This document shows positions 32,291-45,338 of a stretch of DNA of 64,000 bases, one piece after another. How positions within the stretch are numbered: position 1 is the first letter of the stretch; each line of letters starts with the position of its first letter. The notes under the pieces were generated by a model. The model searched no databases, was not told the origin of the DNA, and saw nothing but the letters and a program-made list of their open reading frames with translations. The stretch is from Artemia franciscana (taxonomy: Eukaryota > Arthropoda > Branchiopoda > Anostraca > Artemiidae). Position numbers and translations under genes: made by a program. The stretch is from assembly GCF_032884065.1 (NCBI RefSeq), contig NW_027062693.1, forward strand, positions 1,219,143-1,283,142, read 5' to 3'.

Positions 32291-34469
32291 TAGAGCTAAG
32301 AGCTCATATGGCACTTGTGACGAGGCCAGAAGAGCCAAGAGTTCATATGATATGCGCTCTAACAACATTCTAAGGATCAATAGATTGACTTAAAAGGAAA
32401 ATCAGAGGCTTAATGCTGGTCAGAATTTAATATAAGAGCTCTGAGTCACGATGTCCTTCTAAATATCAAAATTCATTAAGATCCAATCACCCACTCGTAT
32501 GTTATAAATCTCTCACTTTTTCTAATTTTTCCTCTCCCTTCAGCCCCTCAGATCAAATCAGGGAAAACGACCTTATCAATTCATTTTGTGCAGCTCCCTG
32601 ACACACCTACCAATTTTCATCGTCCCAGCACGTCCAGAAGCACCAAACTCGCCAAAGCACTGAACCGTACCCCCTAACTCCCTCAAAGAGAAAGAATACA
32701 GTACGGTTACGTCAATCACGTATTCTACCCACCAAGCTTCATCCCGATTCTTCCACTCTAAGCGTTTTCCGAGATTTCTGATTTCCCTCTCCAACTCCCT
32801 CCACTGTCAACAGATCTGGTCGGGATTTAACATAAGAGCTCTGAGACATAAGTTCCTTCTAAAAATCAAATTTCATTAAGATCTAGTCACCCGTTCTTAA
32901 TTTAAAAATACTTCGATTTTTCTAATTTTTCCAAATTAACACCCCCTAGCTCCTCCAAAGAGAACGGATCCATTCAAATTATTTAAATCACGTATCTAGG
33001 ATTTGTACTTATTTTTCCCAAGTTTCATCCCGATCTCTCGCTCTAAGCGTTTTCCAAGATTTCTGTTTTCCCCTCCAAGCCGCTACCGGATCCACTTCGA
33101 GTCGAAAACAGAGCATCTAAGATATAAGATCCTTCTATATATCAAGACCCGATCACCTATTTGCTAGATAAAGATACCCCAATTTTCACGTTTTCTAAGA
33201 ATTCTCGTTTCCCCCTCCAACTCCCCCTAATGTCACAGGATCTAGTCGGAATTTAAAATAAGAGCTCTAAAGCACAAGATCCTTCTAAATATCAAATTTC
33301 ACTAAGATCTGATCACCCGTTCGGAAGTTACAAATACCTCATTTTTTTCAATTTTTCCAAATTACTCCCCCCCAACTCCACCAAAGAGAGCGGATCCGGT
33401 GCGGTTATGTCAGTCACCTATCTTGGACTTCTTCTTACTCTTCCCATCCAGTTTCATCCTGATCTCTCCGCTTTAAGTATTTTCCGAGATTTCCAGTCCC
33501 CCCAACTGACCCCCCCCCAAATGACGCAGGATCAGGTCGGGATTTAAAATAAGAGATATAAGTTACAAGGTCCTTCTAAATATGAAGTTTCACGAAGATC
33601 CTATCACTCCTTTGTAAGTTAAAAATACGTCATTTTGTCTAATTTTTCCTAATTATTCTCCCCCCCCCAACTCCACCAAAGAGAGTGGATCCGGTCCGGT
33701 TATATCAGTCATGTCTCTTGGACTTGTTTTTAGTCTTACCACCCAGTTTCATCCTGAACTCTCCGTTTTAAGTAATTTTCAAGATTTCCGGTCCCCCTAA
33801 CTACCCCTTCGCCCCAATGACGCTGGACCCGTTGGGATTTGAAATTAGAGATCTGAGTTACGAGGTCCTTCAAAATATGAAGTTTCACGAAGATCCGATC
33901 ATTCTTTCGTAAGTTAAAAATACGTCAATTTTTCTAATTTTTCAGAATTAACCCCCCTCCCCCATCTCCCCCAAATAGAGCAGATCCGTTCTGATTATGT
34001 CAATCATGTATCTAGGACTTCTGCTTACTTTTTCCACCAAGTTTCATCCCGATCCCTTCACTCTAAGTGTTTTCCAAGATTTTAGCCCCCCCCCAAACCC
34101 CCCCAATGTTACCAGATCCAGTCGGGATATAAAATAAGAGCTTTGAGACACGATATACTTCTAAATATCAAATATCATTGAGATCCGATCATCCATTCGT
34201 AAGTTAAAACTACTTCATTTTTTCTAATTTTTCCGAATTAACTGGTCCCCCCCCACTCCCTCTCAGATAGTCAAATCAGGAAAACGACTATTTCCAATTT
34301 AACCTGGTCCGGTCCCAGATACGCCTGCCAAATTTCACCGTCCTAGCTTACCTGGAAGTGCCTAAAGTAGCAAAACCGGCACAGACAGACCGACAGACAG
34401 GCCGACAGACAGACAGACCGACAGAATTTGCGATCGCTATATGTCACTTGGTTAATACCAAGTGCCCTA
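32291..34469 (-). mobile_element. Family C element, copy 3, inverted
   Basis: The element's right end lies at the left: GAGCTAAGAGCTC at 32293-32305, then TATGGCACTTG (32307-32317). The element's left end is at 34459-34469 (CAAGTGCC) next to a (GACAGACC)-type stretch at 34383-34430. Unit boxes 'aagttaaaaatac' near 32500, 32900, 33160, 33325, 33615, 33910 and 34200 give spacings of 400, 260, 165, 290, 295 and 290. The last units at the right end show the same irregular ~160 and ~400 bp spacing as copy 1. C runs replace G runs, as expected for inversion. Confidence 0.75.
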
Positions 34470-35955
34470 AAAATCCTATTCAATGATGCGTCAATGAATT
34501 ACCAACTTGAGTGCCAGGGACTATATCGTAGAAGTACAAATTTTTAAAATCTAATTGAATAGATCTATCACAAAATTAAATCTAATTTTGACTGGATGTG
34601 TTTGGAAAATTAATGGGGATTGGGAGAAAGGCTGCCTGCCCTCTAATCTCTTTTATCCTTAAAAAGGGTGCTATAACTTTTAGTTTTTAATTGAATTAGC
34701 TTCTTTAAAAGTCTCAATGATATTGACAGCCATTATAGAGCGGTGCTGCCTATAATATTGATTAAACACCCTTTAGAAAACCTGCATGCAGAAAGTTTTT
34801 AGTTTAATTGAAAATCTCCCTAAATGTTCTTACCCTTAGGATCATGAGTTACAGTAATTGCAGTAGTAGTATTATTAGTATGCACATACTGCCATCTGGC
34901 TACTTCAAAATCCGATACAATGTGTTTTAAGCTTGAAAAATTATTTAACTTTAATTCTGCTCATTTTTGGTTTTCAGACAAATACAAAAAATATCTAAAA
35001 TAATAATAGTTTTTATCAAAGGGTAAATTATCCTATGGATTTTAGAAGGCCTTTATAAGGCAAGGAGGGGCTTTAGAAGGCTGTTTATTCTAAGCTTGAT
35101 TTCATCGTTCGTTCTATTTTCTGTTCGTTTAGGTCTCATTTATTTATTGACAGGGAATTTAGGTCATTTTAAGTCGGAAATATTATATGGCTTTTTTTTC
35201 TGCTCATCTTAGGTGAAATAAAGCTCCTTACTTTTCTTTATAAACCTTTTTTTTGGAAAAAATCTTTTTAAATTTTTTTTTTTTTAGTTATTAATTGACT
35301 GTTTTTTTTATTGGTTTGTAATGGAAGTATTTGTAAAGCGTTTTTTTTCCATTTTCTGCTTAAAAATTAAGATTCTCGCTTGCTATTTATATTTCGAACA
35401 AAATTTTGCAACAAATATTTATATTATGTAATTTAGAATGAATGGGAAGTACGTATATTATTCCACTTGATGGTATAATTTTGCACAAAATCTACTTTAT
35501 TTTTTTACCTTCTATAGGACTGAAGCCATCCTCGACTATCATCCTGTAGCAATCTTGAATATAAACGAATAATCGTAACGATTTTATGTAAATAGTTTTA
35601 CTGTCTTACATTTTGTTTTAACTGATTCTTTGTTTCATTAATTGAATTTTCAGCTCATTTATTAAAAAGAGTTGTGTTTTATTGTTTAAAAAATAAAAAT
35701 AAAAATAGGATGTCAAGAATAATTGCAACCCGACTTGTCTCCTGATTGGGACTCCAATGGTTCTGAAATTATAATTGAGATCATGGCCTAAAATTAACAG
35801 ACCAGCATTAAATACAAGAACGTTACTTTGCACTTAGAATGAATAAAACAGCATTTTTATTAAAGAATTTACTGTCTCTGATAATCTCTCTTCAGTTCCC
35901 CAAGTAAAAATTTCGAATAATCTTGACGCCCGTCCCTCTCCCGTCAAAAATTCCC
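34470..35955. other. No gene recognised; family A scraps
   Basis: AT-rich. A weak family A-like box ('ccttaaaaagggtgctataac') lies at 34667-34690. No supported gene. A minus-strand 71-codon frame at 35618-35833 lacks any recognised feature. Confidence 0.4.
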
Positions 35956-37690
35956 CCGCTCCCGAGACATTGCGGATATGGTTCCCACAAGTCACAACTC
36001 AGCACCCTCTGACCCCTTCCAACTTCAACACTCCCCAAAATTTTTAATTTAATATACTAAGTTGTTCCAACGATATTACAAATACAAATTTTTGTCAACG
36101 TCGCACGAGTTTTATTGAAAACTGTATTTGAACAATCTAGCTACTTATCCGTGGATATATCATGAGTCTTATAAGAACTCAGAGTACAAATACATCCCTT
36201 ATAAATTTCGAATGCTCAACCCTCCTCCTTTCTTTTATCAGCAGTGTCTGAATACTTCAACTTCATCTCCCAGATCATTCCCAAGATATTGTAGATGTGC
36301 TATTTTGCAGACCTGAATACCCACAACGCCTTTCGATATGCCTCCTTCCTGCCTCTCTAGGTGCAAATAACGAATATAAATGACTCCCCCCAATGCTCCC
36401 TCAAAGTGTCGACGCGATTCCTTCAGTCATTCCTTATACAGTGTAAAACAAAACAAAACAATATATGGGAATATAACTTCTTCGGATTTACTCAGGTATG
36501 CGTGTTGCTTCCAGAGCTTTTGGGAAACATTGTTAATCTTCGCCTAGCAAAAGATCCGTGAGAACTTACACGGAACACAATTAGCTAGAAAAAAAAGTTT
36601 TTGTTAGCTATTTTTACCCTCCCCCCTCATACAAAAAAAAATATGATTTTTCGTTCCAAATGATGATATCCAAAATTTGCAAGCTAATCAGACACTCAGG
36701 ATCAGACATTCCCCATTTCCATTATGAAATCCATGTTTATACATGGCGAACTTAGGGAATTTACGATCTCTATCTCAGGGGGTGTGGATGCCATGTCATC
36801 CCTTAAGACACGTTTGTAGGAGAAAATGGTACAGGACGGAACTGCTTGCCCCTTTGACTCTGTTAAAAAGAAGACTAGAACTTCTAATTTTCCAATTCAA
36901 TGAATTGCGCTCTTTGTAAATTTCAGATACCCCCACATAGTGTTTAGTACATTCACATTGTAATTTAAACTTAAAACTCTTAGATGCACTGGAAAGGCCA
37001 ATTTGACAACCTTGATACCCATTATGTCTTTAGATTTAGTTGAATATTCCCCAAAAGGTTCAACTAAATACTCTTAGTCGTTCCTAAGATTTTGTCGATA
37101 TGTCTTTCCGAAGATTTTGTAGATATGTGTAACGACCTGTATACACACACTCTATTTTGAGTTAGTCCAAGATTCCCCTGGGATTCCCTGAAAGGTTCGA
37201 GTTAATAACCTTAGAGGCTCCCGAGATATTACAGATACACCATATTGACAACCTGGATATTCATAATATTTTCTTATGTAGTTCAACACCCCTCTTCCTC
37301 CTCAACGCTCCCTGAAAGTTTCAGTCAACTACTTCAAGTGTTCGTAACATTTTGCAGATCCATCATTCTGACAACCTGGATTAAAATAGTGTTTATTGAT
37401 TTAATACAACACCCCCAAGACATTCACTGAAAGTTTCAACTTAATACCCTTGCTACTCCAAAAAATACGCCATTTCGACAGCCCTTAGGTATTTACCGTC
37501 TTCTCATTTTTCCAAATATTTCCCCTAACATTCAATGGAAGTTTCGACAGAATGTGATTAATTGCTCCAAAGATATTGCAGATATGCTATGTGTGTATAT
37601 AACCTGCATACACACAGGTTATTTTGATTGAGCTAAACTTTCCACTTAACATCCCATATATTCTAAACTTGATATCCTTCACCTTTTCGG
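35956..37690 (+). repeat. Degenerate tandem repeat, ~125 bp unit
   Basis: The phrases 'tgacaacctggat', 'tagttcaacacccc', 'ctccctgaaagtttca', 'aacttaataccct' and 'gatattgcagatatgc' recur in order. The 'gacaacct' boxes near 37003, 37243 and 37372 give about 120-129 bp per unit. The clearest units are 36980-37690, with weaker ones from 35956 to 36420. Family A scraps are seen around 36835-36920 and 37915-38000. Confidence 0.6.
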
Positions 37691-38159
37691 ACATCTTGGA
37701 TCTGCCTTCCTTTTGTAGTTTGAGACCTACCTGTGAACAATAGATAGCCTGCATAGTTTATAGTCCTTGCACCAGAGACTGTGGGAGGCTATTTCATCCT
37801 TGGAGTCAGGTTTATTGGAGACTTCGACTAATTTGATCAAAATGTCCGCTTTAAAATAATATTCAATATCTTCGGCTGGTAAGGGAAATGGTTGATTAAA
37901 GAGAGTGTGGGACGGGGTTTGGCTACGCTGTAATCACCTTAAACTCTGTAAGAGGCCATTACAAACTTAGATTTTCAATCGAATGAATTCCCTCCTAAGT
38001 TTTCATGTCCACTCCTTCCATACGAAATGCTATGAGGAAAGAAAAAGAATAGCACATGGAAGCCATGGTGGTCTTTGCATAGGCAGTAGTATTGCGCAGC
38101 CTACGATCAAAATTGCAAGTTCTTTTACATCATTTGAATCAATCATTCTGTCATTTTAG

Positions 38160-38520
38160 CTAGCTGTTTGTGCTGCATGCATCACAGCCAAGCCAGTTGG
38201 CAAAACTGCTGATGAAGAAGAAAGGCTTGCCATCTTTGTACTAGCAGGACCCAATTTCAGTAAAAACGACGCAGGACGATTCTCACAATCAGGGAGTCCT
38301 AGCTGGTTTGATATGGCCAATTTTATGTTTCACCCAATGATGGGAATGTTTCAGGGAGGGGGAAGAAATCAAGCTTCTCATGGACAAGTTTTCCCTGGAG
38401 CAGTCAAAGACCCTTCAATAGAAGCACAGTTTTCAAATATGGACAATATTCAAGGTTTGCCAACAATTCCTCCACCACCTTTACCAGATCAGCTTTCCGA
38501 GCTTCCTTTGACAGATTTAT
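38160..38520 (+). CDS. Exon of an unrecognised secreted protein (first exon seen)
   Basis: A TTTTAG acceptor at 38154-38159 precedes an open frame of 120 codons plus one base, ending at the consensus donor GTAAGT (38521). It starts LAVCAACITA|KPVGK, which looks like the second half of a signal peptide with cleavage after Ala, so the initiating Met must be in an upstream exon that I could not find. Next come the acidic DEEERL segment, a Met/Phe/Gly-rich stretch (FHPMMGMFQGGGRNQ) and a proline run (TIPPPPLPDQLSELPLTDL). The phase-1 junction matches the next exon exactly. Base composition is clearly richer in GC than the surroundings. I know no family for it. A secreted, low-complexity, structural or peptide-precursor protein are all possible. 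Confidence 0.75.
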
Positions 38521-38904
38521 GTAAGTAATGTTTTTCAATTCTATGCTACAGCTGTTAAGCAATCAGCAATCTAATAAGTGGTATTACATAGCCTTGCAGT
38601 TCCGCTATTGATAGAGCTGGTGCGGATTGAGAATATCCGTCTACCATATAAGTCAAATGAAGATAGCTTATCTCACGTATCATAATAAAATCTGAATAGC
38701 TGAGGCTTAATCAATGTCTCTGAAAGGAAAACAGTCAGTGACATATAGTGTTAAACCCCAAAATCACAAAATGAATTACAAGAAAATACTAGATGATCTT
38801 TGTTTTCTCTTTTTCACTTAGCTTTAAGTTGAACCAACGAATAAAGAACCACTTTTGATATGAAGTGATAATTGATATATTTGTATAGCTTTTTGTACAG
38901 ATAA

Positions 38905-39475
38905 TCTGCGTTAAATGATGGAAGATTTATTAAATGCTTTCCAGAAGAATTGTCTAAGGATAGCCTTTGGTAGTCATTTTACTGACCGAATGGTCAGTGA
39001 ACAGTAGGCTGTACAATAAACATGGTTTGATCACACGTTTTAAGGCTAAAATGGAGGAAGCACGAAGATGGTCTATCCATATTTTACAGGGGAAGGTTGA
39101 CATATTGCCAAACATTGTGCTTCTTGGCCCTCCATCTGGGGCTAAAGAAAAAGGGCTCTTCCCCAAATGGAGTGGGAAGAGGCCGTAAGGAAGGATCTAA
39201 TGGAAATTAGTTTCTTATTGGGGGGTTGAAGAGCGAAGCCTTGAATAGAGTAAGATGGTGAAGGAGCCTGCGCAGCTATTTTCGCCACAAGTAATTCGGT
39301 ACTACAGTGAGTTACTGCTGGTTTTAGTGGTAGTAACCTATGGTTTGTTTAGATATATAGCCTAAACTGTTGGAGAAGGAGGAGTAAATGGCATGGAGGA
39401 AGAGTGTTCGTTGCTGTGTTGGCCTCAGGTGGTTTGGTGTTACGGTGAGTTATTAGTACTAGTAGTAGTAGCAGT
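38905..39475 (+). pseudogene. 3' fragment of RTE-like LINE in intron
   Basis: Same order as 8640-9110 and 47930-48320: 'ggaagatttattaaatgct', a GTAGGCTGTAC box, 'attgtgcttcttggccctcc' with 'tctggggctaaag', 'gttggcctcaggtggtttgg' and finally a TAGTAGTAG tail (39457-39472). Only the last ~570 bp of the element are present (5' truncation), and the frame is broken. It lies in the first visible intron of the host gene, in the sense orientation. Confidence 0.75.
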
Positions 39476-41784
39476 TTAAGATGAAAGGATATACATACTT
39501 TTAGAATGTTTCTAATTGTGGTTAAAGAGACCTGAATCGTAATGGCAATCCGAATTTTAATAGACAAATTTAAGCTTGTTTTGGATCTGTTTTAATTTGA
39601 TACATACTGCGACACAGTAAGTCGCTCTAATAGGTTTTAATTCCTATCAAATCCTGTCAAAAAGTGAATATTTCCACTCGTATAAGTTTTCCACAGTCTT
39701 TGCTCCGACTCCCGAACGAGCTCTACAGCTTTTCTCGAGCAAGAGGTACTTGGTACAGCTTTTCTCGAGCATACTTGGTCAAGCGAAATCGACCAGGCGA
39801 TGTCGTCATGTGAAATCCTGCCGGTACTACGTTTCACAGAAAGTAAAAGTCTTTTATGTGCTAATTTATTTGATATAACTATTTTACACAAATATTTAAA
39901 AATAGAAATAATATAGGAGATATTGCAACGAGGAAATTTGAAACGCAGCAAATAGTAGAAAAAACTACTGTAATTGATCATTTCGATCATATGTCTAATG
40001 GTTGTACTCAGCAAAACAAAAAAGCATAATAAAGATAAAATTCCACTTATTATAAAAATAAGGATATTAAAATTAAAGCCATATATAAAAGAGTCCTGGT
40101 ATCATTACTCGGCTCAAGTTCGACTGGGAAACTGAGCTTAGAAATGGTATCAAGACTTTTTTTATTTATTGTTTTAATTTTTAGTTTTCTCGTTTTCAAT
40201 TGTCAGCTGAATTTTATCTTTATTCTGCTTTTTTTGGTCTATTGCAAAAGGCCATTATTTATTGCAGAAATGTTTAATATGTTTCCTTCTACAATTCACG
40301 GTCTTTAAGGTTTCCACATTCTAGTATGTGCTTTATTGTTTCTATGGCGGGAATGCTATATTGTGGCCATCGTCATTCAATATTCAAAAGAAATTATCTG
40401 AAGCACGATTTTACCAGTCCGTAACCAGGAAGCTTTCATTTACTTAAATATAATTTTTTGACCGTAGAAGCAAATTTTTCAACTCTAACCTGAAGTTAAA
40501 ACGAACCGAATATTAGCCTTACATTAAGATATTTTTGTGCCAGGTGGCTGTAGAATTTGGCTTCCGAAGAAAAGTCGACTCTAGTCAGAACCTCGTTTGT
40601 TGAAAATCTTAGATATTTTAGTAATCCGATCAACACTGAGTGACTTTGGGCCAATATTTCCAACTGAAACTGAAAAGGAAATTTGTAATAGAAATTGGTG
40701 AACCCCAATACTGCTTTTTATTGATGCATTGTCGTACGAAAATTCTTTTATTAGTTAAATAAAATAACTTTAGCTGTTTGAAGGATCTATTCCGTCAAGC
40801 ACTTTAAATGCTAGAGCAACTTTGGGCTTTACTCAAAGCACGTCCATAGGGTTCTTTTTTCTTTTTAGCCCATACTTTGGAAAGAGGTGTTAGTTGGTAT
40901 AAATGTTCTCTTGATTTTTCCGAAGATTTTGACTCAGTTGTGCGTGGTCTAGCTCACACTATATACCCACTATATGTTTTCATACTGTATAGTTATTTTT
41001 CAGTTTCTTGCACTATTTTTTTTTGCAAAATTAAGCATATTTTCATTCCCCTAACAACACAGTTTTCATTTAAATTCATTTTAACTTTCAATGATAAATT
41101 TTTGGTTTAATTAGAACTTCAGTTCTCTAACTAGTTAAAAAAAGAGATGACCTTTGGTTGGTTGATAGACCGAATAAAAGCAAACTGTTGGTGTTTCTTA
41201 TTGCTCAATAAAAAAAACTGTAACTACTTGTTATGATTATATGAAATATCAGCAACTAGGAGTAAGCTGGAAACAAAAACCAAAACTAAGTTTGGAATAC
41301 CAGCCACAATTTTGCTAAATTGCTTGTTAATAATATCACAGATTGGCCCCCATGCATTATTGTGCTAATCAGAGAACATTTTAATGTACAGTGCAGAAGT
41401 GCCTTGCACCAGATTTGCCAATCTATCCTCAAAACTTTCATTATAAAGAACACAAATAGCACAATCTTGATGTCAATACGCTAACGCAAAGTTGGAATAG
41501 AGCGTTCTATTCTTACGTAGCGTTATGTTTCGCTCCGGAAGCTCTGCGTTATGCAGTAGCACGCTTGACGCATCAGTGTGAAAGAGGTGTTATCCTTTGG
41601 CTTCAATTAGCAATAATTTCTTGTATTATAGGTCTCGAAAAATACTGGTATGAAAATTCTTTTCTTCGTTTTAAATTTGTTTATGGTCATTATTTGAAAT
41701 TTCTAATTCACAGAGGCAAGATGTGAGACATAGGAGGGGAGGTACCTCCTTCCATTTTCAAACTGTATTTCCAATATATTGATT
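39476..41784. other. Intron sequence, no gene recognised
   Basis: AT-rich. A short direct duplication of 'tacagcttttctcgagca' lies at 39723-39770. Frames of up to 125 codons on the minus strand (39637-40014) show no domain that I know. Confidence 0.4.
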
Positions 41785-42220
41785 GATCTTCTGAATAATT
41801 CCGTTCTGGAAAATTCTAATGTCTTATATCTAGTTTATACGGATCACATTCACCTGATTAGTCACCTCCGAAAGAGGCTTTCTAAGTCTAAAAATTGTGT
41901 TGCGCTTATTCCTCAATCATTGCTCTATCTCTCAGTTATTTTCTCTGAACGTTAATAAATGTGAATTTTTTTCAATGATTCTTTCTTTCTCTCTTTCTAA
42001 ATCAAAAATTAGTTGTCAAATTTTTCTTGGTTGGTGCAATCTTTCACGGGGGTTTGCAAATATTCGACAGTTCTTTCGATCGCGCAGGATTTCCGATGCT
42101 AAGCCTAATCTTCAGACTTGGTGCTCAAAAATTATCTCTATTAACAGTAAACATAACCAAAACCATCACCGAAACTGGGTTTCGATCGTTTCATGCAGCA
42201 TATTTCGGTGTATGAGATTT
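41785..42220 (+). pseudogene. LINE reverse transcriptase fragment
   Basis: Reads a degraded motif C region (YTDHIHLISHLRKRLSKS, where families have YADD), then NVNKCEFFS. In the next frame (42027-42215) it reads AIFHGGLQIFDSSFDRA and ITETGFRSFHAAYFGV, the connection domain of the same polypeptide type. D-D in motif C is lost and the frame is shifted once. It lies in the host gene's first visible intron, just before a LINE relic of the opposite strand. Confidence 0.6.
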
Positions 42221-42284
42221 CTACTGCATTTCCCGGTATGGTATAAGAATAGAACAATTTTAAAGAACAATACTACTATTACTT

Positions 42285-43130
42285 AGAGCTCACCGCAGTA
42301 CCAAGCCACCTGAGGCCAACATAACAACAAAAAGCTCGTCCTTCATCTCAATCTTTTCAAAAGCTTAGTCTTTATACCCCTACCAGAAAGTTCCCATTTT
42401 CGTTAAATCTTTCCTTACGACACCCTCCCACCCCAACTGAGGGCAATATGTTTTTTGTTTAACCCTAGACAGTTGACCTAAAAAGATAATTTGTCATCTT
42501 ACCTCAGCAGAATGTGCCCTGGCCATCTCAACCGATCTTATTTGTAGCCCTAAAAAGTGATTGATCCGCACTTTTCGCACAGCCTTCTGTTTGAAATACG
42601 GTCAATCAGTCTGGCACTCAAAATAAACTGTAGGCAGTTTCTCTGGAAAACATCTAGCGAATCATCCACCGTTTTTTGGAGCTCTAATTCTTCAGAACTA
42701 TAATTTACCACTGTAGCTTACAACATTCTAATCTTTATTCAGAGACTTATCTTCATATTCTTCCAAGGTTGGCTATTCTACTTTTAGCGTTTCCACTGTG
42801 CCCACCGCCTTTTCTAGTAATACTATCAAGTTAAGTGAAGCTGTCCACTTGATCGATCTTTTCGTTTTGCAACGTCACATTTTCATTTTCACTTTTCCTA
42901 GCCTTAGCGACTTAGTTTTCTAGACATTAAATTTTCAAGCATCTTCTAGCACCCTGAACTCGCAATAACTCTAAAAGTTCTTTCATTTTGTTCAGAATTC
43001 CTATTTGAAGATATCTCAGATTGGAGATTTGAAGATTTTGAGAGTCATGAAAGGTTCTAGGATGCTTAAATCATCAGCATAATCTGAGTCCCAGAAATTT
43101 TTACTTCCTCGATTGTTATGCCTCTGGCCA
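42285..43130 (-). pseudogene. RTE-like LINE, C-terminal half, minus strand
   Basis: Starts at the 3' end with the inverted 'gccacctgaggccaac' box (42302). Going upstream it passes the thumb and reaches an intact DYADDLSIL (YADD codons at 43070-43081). Family boxes such as 'ccgcttttcgcacagcc..' and 'gtcgcattttcattttca' are recognisable but carry stops and shifts. It is the only copy in the window that keeps the YADD residues of this LINE family. Confidence 0.65.
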
Positions 43131-44484
43131 GTAGCACACCAATTCCCGGGGAAATTATTACTCATATATCATGGATGCGTATATGTTTTTTATGGAATAA
43201 TTGTAAGAGCAATATCTCCTTAATCAGTCCGTAGACATGTTAAGCCACTCAGTTTCATCCATCATCCCATCCTCAAAAGTTTTGGCTAGTAATGACTCAG
43301 GCCAGGTTCACGCTAAGTAATTACGCGTGCTCCTTAATCCCAGCCATGACCAAATTCAAATCTTCGACACTCTTAGGCCCAAGTGTTTTGGCGCCCCTAG
43401 ATCCAAGAAGTTTTTTGCAGAGATACAGATATTTACGGGGAAATCGCCAAAAATTCGGGGATAGTGGAAGTCCTGAGCAAAAGGCAACTGATGAGTGATG
43501 AGCCAAAAGTAATGCAAGAGAGAGGTGATACCTAACTCTTAGCTGTCATGGTTGAGAGACATCTGACAGTTTATAAGCGGCTACGAAATTCCCGTGTTGT
43601 TTCAAGATCACTTTTCTGTGAATAGGGAGCACAGCAGCAAAGTTCAACTAGCACTTTGACAATATATCACATCAGTCCAAATTTTGTTGAGAATCACTCA
43701 GTGTTTTTCTTGCGTCCCTTGCATTGTGCACCCCTAGGCACGGGCCTATGCGTATATACTGGCCTAGACCCAGCCTGTTATCTCTCTGTATTTCCATCTA
43801 AAATACAACCTATGTAAAGTTGCCATATGATTTCATAGTTTTAACTATGAGGTCTCCCCTTGCAGTGATAACTCAGCCAGAAAAAGAAAAACATAATTAA
43901 AATAAACTGGAATATAAAAATAGATGCTATCATATATTTTACCAAATGCTGATAGTCAAAAATCAGAACTGGTAGTCCAGGAATTTGTAGTCAATTCCCA
44001 CAAGGGAAATCCTCAGTTGGGGATGGTAATTTTCGTGAGATAGTATCTTCTGCGGGGAGTATTTTACTGGGAGCTGGAGTTGGGGAATGAACGTGCCTAG
44101 CCCCCCTAGTAGGTTAGAGTTACTGTGAATAAAAAGAACAATAGCCTTTGTAAGCATTAGGATCTTGTATTTATTGTGTAACTAATTTGTTCTGAATAAA
44201 TTCTTTCAAGATTCTTGTGTACACCAAAACTGGAAATTAAAATTTTTAGTCGATTATAGCCCAAAATATGGGCCGTTCATTAGTTTTGCTTTAACGTGAG
44301 CAACCCCTGAAAAGCGCAAACGTCAAGCTTATTAGATGCACATGCCAGAGATTTGAAGTTCTTTGACGTTGATTGTGTTTACCGACAGAACCAAGATCGA
44401 GAATTGAGATTTTTTGTTTCTAGTTCTTAGACCTCTTTAGAATATTTTGTAAGTTACACAGACATATTGTTCCACTTTTTTTAG
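43131..44484. other. Intron sequence, no gene recognised
   Basis: Overlapping open frames on both strands at 43292-43506 have no recognised features. Otherwise nothing is seen. Confidence 0.35.
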
Positions 44485-44634
44485 CTTCAAAAGCACAGGG
44501 TGCTGTCAATGCTCCCAATGTTGGCCTCAATGTCCCCAGTGTTGTTCCTAATGTCCCAGTAATAAATGAAGGAAAGGAAAGAGATGAAGAATCAGATGTG
44601 GAGTCGATTATCCAGGCTTTACAAGCTTCGCTGA
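44485..44634 (+). CDS. Second visible exon of the secreted-protein gene
   Basis: Acceptor with a T-rich tract (CCACTTTTTTTAG) ending at 44484; donor GTAAGT from 44635. The length is 150 bp, divisible by three, with phase 1 at both ends. The first two bases complete a Ser codon with the last base of the previous exon. It encodes SSKAQGAVNAPNVGLNVPSV, a short NVP-rich repeat (NAPNVG, NVPSVVPNVP), then a highly acidic stretch (EGKERDEESDVE) and an amphipathic SIIQALQASL. The frame is open across the whole exon only in this phase. A symmetric exon of this kind can be skipped without a frameshift. Confidence 0.7.
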
Positions 44635-45338
44635 GTAAGTGTTTATAATAGGGTCGTGTTTTGGCTTGTCAATCTTCCAAGATCTCACATTTTTGACGAA
44701 GATAAAATTTTAAGAAAACGATAAGATCATAGTTCACAGACTGTGTGTTTTTTTTTTTTTTTTTTTTTGCAAATATTAATACATTTTGTTACGATAAGTG
44801 GTTTAACAACTTTGACAAAAATATCATTGAAATTGGTTCGATGACAAAATTGAAATTTTGGGAGATTGATATACTCAAAGCCTTATTTTTTTTGTTTCCA
44901 TCGACTGAAAATTTTTCTTTCTACTTGTCAAATGCAGCTTCAAGATCTTTTAGTACTTGATCTTCAAAGACATCTTACAAGCTTAACCTACTGTCGAGGA
45001 GTCCTTCCTACAAAGCTTGAAATGAATCTTTTGTCATAAACTCCCTAGCTTTGGATAGTTACTGCTTTCACCGTCAACATATGAGGTTCTATTTATTAAG
45101 CATCAGCAACTTCAAGAATTCCTTTCAAGCCTCATCCTTGGATGATATGTCCTATGTAGCCGAGAAAGCTCATGAGAAATAGAAAACCTGGTAAATTCAA
45201 GGCAATCTTTCAAAGTATGCTTCCAGGTTTTTCGCTTTCTATTATTTTCATAGGCTTCCACCATAGAAGCTGGTCAAACGTTACAATAGGCACAAATCCT
45301 TATTTCTCTCCTTGATCGGCTACAAAAATAAGGCAGAA
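44635..45338. other. Intron sequence with T21 run
   Basis: A run of about 21 T at 44748-44768. A frame of 71 codons starting in it is not a gene. Nothing else is recognised. Confidence 0.45.

Noticed and set aside
24059..34469. Family C arrays considered as CRISPR-like or simple satellite
   Set aside because: Units are ~285 bp and diverged, without unique spacers of constant size. The shared ends and inverted copy argue for a dispersed element and against a plain satellite.
43292..43506. Overlapping 68- and 61-codon frames on opposite strands
   Set aside because: No recognised features and no exon signals consistent with the host gene's phase.
44745..44960. 71-codon frame starting in a T21 run
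   Set aside because: Start lies in a homopolymer within an intron; no similarity.
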